Of a DNA stretch of 34,525 bases, positions 29,359 through 34,525 are shown in pieces. The translations under genes were made by a program, and so were the position numbers. The DNA is from Candidatus Colwelliibacteriota bacterium (GTDB taxonomy: Bacteria; Patescibacteriota; Minisyncoccia; UBA6257; Colwellbacteraceae). The notes under the pieces are model-generated. The model did no database searches, was not told where the DNA came from, and worked only from the letters and a program-made list of their open reading frames with translations. The number at the start of each line of letters is the position of its first letter. The first letter of the stretch is position 1. The stretch covers positions 1 through 34,525 of the forward strand of contig JALOAR010000005.1 of the NCBI GenBank assembly GCA_023228665.1, in the 5' to 3' direction.

Positions 29359-30552
29359 ATGAAAATATTATCAAACGATTATCTTTCTAATATACCTGGA
29401 GCTCAAAAACCATCTAAAGGTGGGCCAGCAGTATTTGCAAATAATTTTTCTTCATACGCATGTCGCGAAGGTTATTACTGGAACGGCATTATTATAGAGA
29501 GCTCTTTAACCGCTACACGCTCCCTCTTATCTAAAATCGGCAACGAGGGGCTAAAAAGTTTTTATAAGTTGACTATACCTTATAAAAAAATACAATCCAT
29601 AACCAAAGCAGAAGCAGAATTAAAACCAAGAGATATTTTTGAGAAAGAAATAAAAAAACTTACCAGCTTGATAAGGGAGTTAGATATAGATCTTGTTTTT
29701 TTGAACGGATTCTCCATATATGCATGGATTTTGCTTGTTTCAGCAAACAAGATAGGCGTACCGATAGCAATACAGCACGCAGGAGTATTTAGTAAAGAAA
29801 TTGACGTATATAGTGACCGTTTTTCCCTCGCTGGAGCCAAAATGCTGAAAGAGATGGAAAAGGAATCAAGTACTCTAAGCGATAAGGATATTTTTCTAAA
29901 TGAATGGAGCCGAGATTATTATATTAATAATGTTTATGGAAAGGTTAAAAAATCTTCAGTAATTATACCTCTTCCGTTTAGTATGCCCCAATTCAATTTC
30001 AGAAAAAAGCAAGTTAGCGATAAAATTAAGCTAGGGTCAATTGCCCGTTGGGATAGAATTAAAAACCATTTGGCATTACTCCGCCTTGCTAAAGAAATAC
30101 AACGCCAAAATCTTGAGTGGCAAATAAGTTCGGTAACAAAAATACCCGATACTGATGCAAATAAAGAATTTAAAAAAATATATCGAGAAAAAATAACTGT
30201 ATTGCCAGCGAAGAAGCGAAGAGAGATTTTTGATTTTATAAGATCAGCGGATATGATGCTTGTTCCTTCATTATTTGATGTATCCCCTAACGTGGTTCTT
30301 GAATCCATCTATTGCGGAACTCCCGTGCTAATATCTGAGACTGTCGGTTTTTCCACTCTATTTAAAAAGAAGGGTGCAAGCGATTATGTTGCTGACTTTA
30401 AGAATTCTAAAGAAATAATAAACAAAATTAAAAAATTAAAAGACAAACCATTACCTAAAAGGCTTGTCCGATATATAAAAACTAATCACAATCCTGAAAT
30501 TGTTTTTAAAAAATACCTAAAACTGTTCGAAAGATTGTCAAAATTAAAATAA
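29359..30552 (+). CDS. Glycosyltransferase, GT4-like
   Basis: 397 residues, cytoplasmic. The C-terminal half has the GT-B nucleotide-sugar site: SVTKIPDTD, the ADMMLVPSLFDVSPNVVLESIYCGTPVLIS block with the E-x7-E type spacing, and GFSTLFKKKG. The N-terminal half is weakly conserved, with KPSKGGPAVFANNFS resembling the glycine-rich acceptor loop. Donor and acceptor cannot be named. It is joined to the second glycosyltransferase by a one-base gap and is probably involved in a surface glycan or glycolipid. It is the first gene of the unit. Confidence 0.8.
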   Translation: MKILSNDYLSNIPGAQKPSKGGPAVFANNFSSYACREGYYWNGIIIESSLTATRSLLSKIGNEGLKSFYKLTIPYKKIQSITKAEAELKPRDIFEKEIKKLTSLIRELDIDLVFLNGFSIYAWILLVSANKIGVPIAIQHAGVFSKEIDVYSDRFSLAGAKMLKEMEKESSTLSDKDIFLNEWSRDYYINNVYGKVKKSSVIIPLPFSMPQFNFRKKQVSDKIKLGSIARWDRIKNHLALLRLAKEIQRQNLEWQISSVTKIPDTDANKEFKKIYREKITVLPAKKRREIFDFIRSADMMLVPSLFDVSPNVVLESIYCGTPVLISETVGFSTLFKKKGASDYVADFKNSKEIINKIKKLKDKPLPKRLVRYIKTNHNPEIVFKKYLKLFERLSKLK

Positions 30553-30553
30553 A

Positions 30554-31615
30554 ATGAAAATAGCTCAATTAGTTTCAAACTTTTACGCAACCAGCCCTAC
30601 TGCCTACCATGCCATTTATTCTCATGCCGCGTGGCTTTCTAATGGATTAAAAAAGCTGAATAATGATGTGACTCTTTATGCTTCGGGAGATTCAAAGGTT
30701 ACCTGCGATGTAAAATCAGTTCTTCCAAAAGCAATTGATTCGCTAGGATTTAGCGAAAATATAAAAAAATATTATCTACATCTCCTTATTTCAAAGTGCT
30801 ACGGAGATGCCGAAAAATACGATATTATCCATTCTCATTTTAACTTGCTTTCTTCTTTCTATTCTAGATTGGTTAAAACGCCTACTGTGAATTCGATCCA
30901 TTCTCCGATCGATGAGGACGCTAAACCTTTACTTCTTCAATTTAAGAATGCCCATTATATTTCTTTTTCCCAAGCGCAAAGAAAAATCATACCCGAGCTG
31001 AACTGGGTCGGAAATATATACCACGGCGTTAATATGGATATATTCTCTTTTAACCCTAAACCGCAGGATTATTTTTTCTATCTCGGCAGGCTTACGGAAA
31101 AAAAAGGCATACACCTTGCTATTGAAACAGCGAGGGCGGCAAAAGTTCCCCTTCTTATCGCAGGCAGGAGCTACCCTCAAGAGAGCTACTGGCATGATAA
31201 GATAGAAAAATACATAGACGGTAAAAATATCCGTTATGTCGGAGAAGCAAATTTTATGCAAAAAATAGAATACCTACAAAACGCCAAAGCACTTTTATTC
31301 CCCACCCAATATGACGAAGTATTCGGCTACGTTATGATCGAAGCAATGGCGTGCGGTACTCCGGTAATCGGCTGGAGGAGCGGAGCAGTACCTGAAGTTA
31401 TCCAAGACGGGCAGACAGGTTATGTTGTCCAGACAGTGAATGAAATGGTCAAGGCGATAAAATCTGTCGATAAAATAAGCCGCGAAGAAACTCGCAAGAG
31501 AGCCGAAAGATATTTTTCCGTAAATAAGATGGTTGCCGGCTACCAAAAAATATATGAACGGGTCATATCGGAAACAGCCTTTAAAAAAGCTAAGAAAGAA
31601 AAAACTGTTTCATAA
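30554..31615 (+). CDS. Glycosyltransferase, GT4 family
   Basis: 353 residues. GT-B fold with a clear GT4 C-terminal domain: FYLGRLTEKKGIHLAIETARA, LLIAGRSY, ALLFPTQYDEVFGYVMIEAMACGTPVIGWRSGAVPEVI with E-x7-E. The N-terminal AYHAIYSHAAWLSNGLKKLNNDVTLYASG is the acceptor half. It starts one base after the preceding glycosyltransferase stop, so the two are co-translated and may act in succession on one glycan. More typical of the family than its neighbour. Sugar specificity is not evident. Confidence 0.9.
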   Translation: MKIAQLVSNFYATSPTAYHAIYSHAAWLSNGLKKLNNDVTLYASGDSKVTCDVKSVLPKAIDSLGFSENIKKYYLHLLISKCYGDAEKYDIIHSHFNLLSSFYSRLVKTPTVNSIHSPIDEDAKPLLLQFKNAHYISFSQAQRKIIPELNWVGNIYHGVNMDIFSFNPKPQDYFFYLGRLTEKKGIHLAIETARAAKVPLLIAGRSYPQESYWHDKIEKYIDGKNIRYVGEANFMQKIEYLQNAKALLFPTQYDEVFGYVMIEAMACGTPVIGWRSGAVPEVIQDGQTGYVVQTVNEMVKAIKSVDKISREETRKRAERYFSVNKMVAGYQKIYERVISETAFKKAKKEKTVS

Positions 31616-31616
31616 T

Positions 31617-31644
31617 AAAAACGGAGTATAACTCCGTTTTTTAA
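31617..31644. terminator. Bidirectional hairpin terminator
   Basis: AAAACGGAGT (31618-31627), loop ATA, ACTCCGTTTT (31631-31640) and T-run. It ends the glycosyltransferase unit and the convergent VIT1-like gene. Confidence 0.9.
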
Positions 31645-31649
31645 AATAT

Positions 31650-32150
31650 TTATCCGATTAACTGCCCAACCAATATCCCGATACCAATAGCTATGCCTCC
31701 AATAAAGAACATCCTTATGCCGCTTTTAAGCATATTAGTCTTAAAAATTTTGGCGCTTATAATACCAAGAGCCAATAAAGATAAAAGAGATAATCCGACA
31801 GAAAGCTTGAATGCCGAAATAACATCAGTGATTAAATAAGGGAACAAGGGAATAAATCCGGAGACAAAATAAGAGAAGAACATTATTGCCCCATTTTCTA
31901 AAGAATAAGCTGAAGACATTCCTTCTTCTTCCATAAACTCTTCAGCTGACCTTTCTGAAAGAAAGCTTCCGGCTCCCATAGAAAATGCCTCGACAAATAT
32001 AAGAACGGCTCCAGTAAGAAGTATTTCAGTTTTAGGAAGACCGGCTATAGCTATACCTGAAACCAAGCCGACTGTTGAAACAATACTGTCTTCTACTCCG
32101 AAGACAAAATTACGAAGATGGCCGGCAAGATGTTTTTTAGAAGAAGCCAT
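31650..32150 (-). CDS. Minimal VIT1/CCC1-type transporter
   Basis: 166 residues. The conserved FGVEDSIVSTVGLVSGIAIAG and VEAFSMGAGSFLSERSAEEFMEEE are the first two helices of VIT1/CCC1 iron/manganese transporters, and three more helices follow (about 85-165). The usual proteins have a cytoplasmic metal-binding domain between helices 2 and 3, but here only some 25 residues connect them, so the length is well below the common 230. Transport of Fe2+/Mn2+ against a proton gradient is the known activity of the family and is only inferred here. An extended -10 box lies 8 nt upstream. Confidence 0.85.
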   Translation of the reverse strand: MASSKKHLAGHLRNFVFGVEDSIVSTVGLVSGIAIAGLPKTEILLTGAVLIFVEAFSMGAGSFLSERSAEEFMEEEGMSSAYSLENGAIMFFSYFVSGFIPLFPYLITDVISAFKLSVGLSLLSLLALGIISAKIFKTNMLKSGIRMFFIGGIAIGIGILVGQLIG

Positions 32151-32158
32151 TAAGGGTA

Positions 32159-32167
32159 ATTATATCA
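32159..32167 (-). promoter_or_regulatory. Extended -10 leaderless promoter of the VIT1-like gene
   Basis: TGA-TATAAT (TATAAT 32159-32164), 8 nt before the ATG at 32150. No Shine-Dalgarno. Confidence 0.65.
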
Positions 32168-32220
32168 TTATAAAAAGGAAAAAGGCTCGCTTATGAAATT
32201 GCGACTTTAAATTTATTTCC

Positions 32221-32249
32221 TTGTTTTATGAAGTTTTTCATTATATAAC
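32221..32249 (+). promoter_or_regulatory. sigma70 promoter of pgsA
   Basis: TTGTTT (32221-32226), 17-nt spacer, TATAAC (32244-32249). The leader of about 35 nt carries GGAGGTGA (32279-32286), a near-perfect Shine-Dalgarno 4 nt before the ATG at 32291. Confidence 0.6.
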
Positions 32250-32290
32250 TATGCAGTTCATTGATATATAAAAATATTGGAGGTGATTGT

Positions 32291-32824
32291 ATGAAATGGA
32301 CTGTCCCGAACTGCCTAACCATATTCCGGCTTTTAATGGTGCCTATTTTTCTATACACATTTTTGGTCGTTAAAGACCAAAACACCGCACTGCTTATGTT
32401 TTTAGTTGCGGAAGCAACAGATATCTTAGACGGATATATTGCGAGAAAAACAAGCTCTATTACCGATTTTGGCAAAGCTGCCGATCCGCTAGCCGATAAG
32501 CTGATAACGCTGGCAGCGCTATTTTCATTAGCTCATATCGGCTATTTACCCAGTCATTTTTTCTTGATTTATTTATTCTTAAGCGCTTTTCTTTTATCAG
32601 GAAGCATATTGATTATATCAGGCAAGCTAAAGAGAATTGAATTAAAAGCGCAATTCATTGGAAAACTTGCAGCAATGTTTACGTTTATAGGAATATTCCT
32701 ATCTTTTATTCCTAACACATCGAAACCATGGAATATAATAATAATGTGGATAGCTGCTATCACCAGCACATTAGCATTCGGTTACTATATAAAGAGATAC
32801 AGAAAACACATAAAAAGCGCCTAG
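32291..32824 (+). CDS. pgsA: CDP-diacylglycerol-glycerol-3-phosphate 3-phosphatidyltransferase
   Basis: 177 residues from the ATG at 32291; a TTG at 32261 is rejected since the Shine-Dalgarno lies downstream of it. It has about four to five membrane helices and the full CDP-alcohol phosphatidyltransferase signature D44-x2-D47-G-x2-A51-R52-x8-G61-x3-D65-x3-D69. It begins WTVPNCLTIFRLLMVPIF, typical of PgsA, so glycerol-3-phosphate is the likely acceptor and phosphatidylglycerol-phosphate the product. gpsA at 2525 could supply the substrate. Other CDP-alcohol transferases share the motif, so PgsA is probable rather than certain. The stop codon lies inside the terminator loop. Confidence 0.85.
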   Translation: MKWTVPNCLTIFRLLMVPIFLYTFLVVKDQNTALLMFLVAEATDILDGYIARKTSSITDFGKAADPLADKLITLAALFSLAHIGYLPSHFFLIYLFLSAFLLSGSILIISGKLKRIELKAQFIGKLAAMFTFIGIFLSFIPNTSKPWNIIIMWIAAITSTLAFGYYIKRYRKHIKSA

Positions 32825-32842
32825 TTTAGAGGCGCTTTTTTA
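32812..32842. terminator. Bidirectional terminator containing both stop codons
   Basis: AAAAAGCGCCT (32812-32822), loop AGTTTAG, AGGCGCTTTTT (32830-32840). The stops of pgsA (32822-32824) and of the minus-strand gene (32821-32823) overlap at the top of the left arm and in the loop. Confidence 0.9.
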
Positions 32843-33192
32843 AAACTTAATTTTTTCTTATACCGAGCGCTAAGCGCAAAGAGAAAACCGATAACCGTTG
32901 CCGGTCCGGAGATAGATAAGTACCAAGACCATGGCCGGTCAAAGCCGACAAGTATGACATATAATATAGCCGTACCTATAAAAACTACCGCGCCGACTAA
33001 TTCCTTTTTCCAAGCAATGATAATAAATCCCGCTAGCACTATTGCCGGCAATAAATGAATAAGCAGTGCGGGAATCGCTTCCCACCCGCTATATTCGTTA
33101 AAAACATCAAAAGAAAACATTGAAAGAAACAGTACAAAGGCAATGCTTAATATTCTTGGCAACCAATAAATAATTTTATTTTCTTTTTTCAT
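32821..33192 (-). CDS. DUF7670-like membrane protein
   Basis: 123 residues with four hydrophobic helices: about 9-28 (WLPRILSIAFVLFLSMFSFDVF), 38-58 (IPALLIHLLPAIVLAGFIIIAW), 64-82 and 93-108. WLPRILSI...FSFDVF, then LLIHLLPAIVLA-x(6)-AWKKE and the SISGPATVIGFLFAL end follow the pattern I know for the DUF7670 domain, a small membrane family of unknown function. It ends in the terminator shared with pgsA. Its promoter is an extended -10 about 20 nt upstream of the ATG, giving a leader of roughly 13 nt. Confidence 0.65.
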   Translation of the reverse strand: MKKENKIIYWLPRILSIAFVLFLSMFSFDVFNEYSGWEAIPALLIHLLPAIVLAGFIIIAWKKELVGAVVFIGTAILYVILVGFDRPWSWYLSISGPATVIGFLFALSARYKKKLSFKKAPLN

Positions 33193-33212
33193 AATAAGTT
33201 CTCTATTCTTTA

Positions 33213-33221
33213 ATTATACCA
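33213..33221 (-). promoter_or_regulatory. Extended -10 promoter of the DUF7670-like gene
   Basis: TGG-TATAAT (TATAAT 33213-33218), 20 nt before the ATG at 33192. The predicted leader is about 13 nt with only a weak AGAGAA ribosome-site candidate. Confidence 0.55.
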
Positions 33222-33253
33222 TTTTATGGAGCATTTTTTGCCGAAAAAAGTTT

Positions 33254-33276
33254 TAAAAAAGGCGCTAAGCGCCTCT
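33254..33276 (-). terminator. Hairpin terminator of the thioredoxin-CcdA gene
   Basis: Minus strand AGGCGC, loop TTA, GCGCCT followed by six T (forward arms 33260-33265 and 33269-33274). Lies 22 nt after the stop at 33298. Confidence 0.75.
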
Positions 33277-33297
33277 TAAATTTAGTTTCGCGAATGT

Positions 33298-34509
33298 TTA
33301 TCCGAACATCAATATTTCCGGCTTTAATATAAGCAGAAGACCGATAATAAGCATAAGTATTCCGCCTATTAATTTAGAAATGCGGGTATATTTTCCGGTA
33401 ATGCCAGTCATTTCTAAAGTAATCATTGCCGCAAAGAAAACAAAAAGATCATCAAGCATAAACACAAAAATATAAAGGCTTATATACAAGTAATATTGCC
33501 AGGCTGGCAAGTTGCTTAAAGCAAGTATCTGGGTATATATGGCTGGCAGGCCGGCAGAACAGATAAGCTCCACGAGATTAACCGCAAAAGCAAGAAGGAT
33601 TATGCCTCCCAGAGCGAGCCAAAAGCTATTCATCTGGGTAACTGATTTTATCTTTTCAAATACTTTTTTCTTTTTTTCACCTTGCGTAACCTTGCAAACC
33701 GCTTCTTTGTTTACAAAAAACTCTTTAAGGTTATACCCGCCTCCGGCAAGGGCAATAAAGCCGATAGCAAGCCTTACCCAAATAACGAGTCCGAGGAAAA
33801 GAATAAGATTGAGCCATGCTGCCATAAATAAGAAATACACTGCCGCTGAAGCAATAATAAAAGCAACTCCGAGAGCCCACATTCTTTTCCTGTTTTTCAT
33901 CCCTAATAGCAAGCTAATAAGAAAAAGCAGCGTCCACATAGCGCAAGGATTAAAGCCGTCAAGAGCTCCCATAACAACAGTTATAACAGGCAAAGAAAAA
34001 GTAGCGGGATCTATTTCGCCCAATATAGGAATATTTATTTTGCCTATCCTGTTTTCTTTTTCAATAATCTCTTTTTGTCCGGAAGAGTGCGGATCTTCAT
34101 TTGATAACACTCCAAGAACTTCCCCCGCTTTGTCCATATATGGATTTTCCAAGCAATACTTAATGTGATCTTCTAACTTGCTTGGAGTGCTTATTTCGGA
34201 AAACCCGATAAAAGAAGTATCTCCTATTATAGTCAAAGGAACGCCGTCTATCCTTATACCCATCTCCATACCTAATCTCTGAAGACGCTCTATATTTTCC
34301 GGATGATTATATATTTCAAAATCATAAACATTAATTTGAGGATATTTATCCTTTAAAGTTTCTAAATAAGCTTCTTCTTTAGCGCAATGAGGACACCCGA
34401 CTCCCCAGAAAAAATAAAGATTTAAATTTTCTTCAGCAAAAGCTGTGCCGGCAAAAAGAAAGCCCGCGCAAACAGACAGTAATATTGCAATTAATTTCAG
34501 TTTTTTCAT
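33298..34509 (-). CDS. Thioredoxin-fold/CcdA-DsbD membrane fusion protein
   Basis: 403 residues. A signal peptide with a clear AFA cleavage site after residue 25 is followed by a thioredoxin-like domain (about 28-115) with C39-PH-C42 in WGVGCPHCAKEE and a cis-Pro candidate in DGVPLTIIGD. After a linker comes a six-helix CcdA/DsbD core (about 165-403) with the transmembrane Cys pair in GFNPCAMW and ELICSAGLP. The fold order, thioredoxin first, differs from DsbD where it is C-terminal. It should carry electrons from cytoplasmic thioredoxin through the membrane to an outside disulfide exchange domain. Its own terminator follows. No Shine-Dalgarno or clear -10 is visible before the window ends. 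Confidence 0.88.
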   Translation of the reverse strand: MKKLKLIAILLSVCAGFLFAGTAFAEENLNLYFFWGVGCPHCAKEEAYLETLKDKYPQINVYDFEIYNHPENIERLQRLGMEMGIRIDGVPLTIIGDTSFIGFSEISTPSKLEDHIKYCLENPYMDKAGEVLGVLSNEDPHSSGQKEIIEKENRIGKINIPILGEIDPATFSLPVITVVMGALDGFNPCAMWTLLFLISLLLGMKNRKRMWALGVAFIIASAAVYFLFMAAWLNLILFLGLVIWVRLAIGFIALAGGGYNLKEFFVNKEAVCKVTQGEKKKKVFEKIKSVTQMNSFWLALGGIILLAFAVNLVELICSAGLPAIYTQILALSNLPAWQYYLYISLYIFVFMLDDLFVFFAAMITLEMTGITGKYTRISKLIGGILMLIIGLLLILKPEILMFG

Positions 34510-34525
34510 TTTAATAGCTGCTTAA

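Noticed and set aside
32261..32290. A TTG start for pgsA 30 nt upstream
   Set aside because: The strong GGAGGTGA lies downstream of this TTG and directly serves the ATG at 32291; the extra residues have no family match.
33512..34168. A 218-codon open frame on the plus strand opposite the thioredoxin-CcdA gene
   Set aside because: Its translation has no recognisable domain, and it lies fully inside a gene with clear motifs on the other strand.
1..34525. CRISPR arrays, insertion sequences, prophage or plasmid genes
   Set aside because: No regularly spaced repeats, transposase, integrase or phage structural genes are seen; repeats present are only short tandem heptamers and one palindrome.

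Overview
The window is AT-rich, tightly packed bacterial chromosome with about 43 protein-coding genes. I see no rRNA, tRNA, CRISPR array or insertion sequence. The best guess for the source is a Patescibacteria/CPR bacterium of the Parcubacteria type. The reasons are small membrane proteins of families I associate with that group (DUF5652, DUF5654 and probably DUF7670), small housekeeping enzymes such as an Obg with no C-terminal extension, a class III ribonucleotide reductase as the only visible RNR, and many genes that appear to be transcribed without a leader. TGA is used as a stop: three ATGA stop/start overlaps show it, so the TGA=Gly code of some CPR lineages does not apply.

Layout. 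1-1182: 3'-truncated murA, whose active-site Cys is replaced by Asp, divergent from a small PD-(D/E)XK nuclease-like gene (1298-1726). 1775-3641: minus-strand operon DUF5652 - gpsA - stand-alone tRNA-binding domain - secreted double-Kazal inhibitor. 3668-5594: minus operon DUF5654 - metallophosphoesterase - DUF167 - truB. 5688-10039: minus genes SIMPL - Gmad2/GerMN - methyltransferase - rsmE - queA. 10095-12516: zinc/manganese ABC importer (znuA-znuC-znuB order in transcription). 12532-15286: anaerobic ribonucleotide reductase nrdD and its activase. 15456-17066: divergent pair of a host-attachment/baeRF-like protein and obgE. 17101-18838: Hsp20, TspO, a small membrane protein and queH. 19123-20436: a DUF5701-like gene converging with DUF389. 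20457-24436: MacA/MacB-type export operon led by a small membrane protein. 24481-27368: matrixin-like metalloprotease and an MsbA-type ABC exporter. 27493-29184: a radical SAM gene converging with a zinc-ribbon protein and a 45-residue peptide gene. 29359-31615: two GT4 glycosyltransferases. 31650-34509: VIT1-like transporter, pgsA, DUF7670 and a thioredoxin-CcdA fusion.

Functionally the window combines translation and RNA modification (truB, queA, queH, rsmE, tRNA-binding domain, obgE), the envelope (murA, gpsA, pgsA, glycosyltransferases), metal handling (ZnuABC-like, VIT1-like) and a sizeable exported or surface-facing set (Kazal inhibitor, SIMPL, GerMN, metalloprotease, MacAB, ABC exporter, thioredoxin-CcdA). 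queA and queH are two successive steps of queuosine synthesis placed 11 kb apart.

The most coherent non-coding signal is a split in how genes start. At least ten transcription units have a sigma70-type -10 box only 6-8 nt before the start codon and no Shine-Dalgarno, so their mRNAs should be leaderless. Five genes instead have a strong Shine-Dalgarno. Two unrelated leaderless promoters carry identical -35/-10 hexamers. Convergent genes are separated by compact bidirectional hairpin terminators, one of which contains both stop codons.
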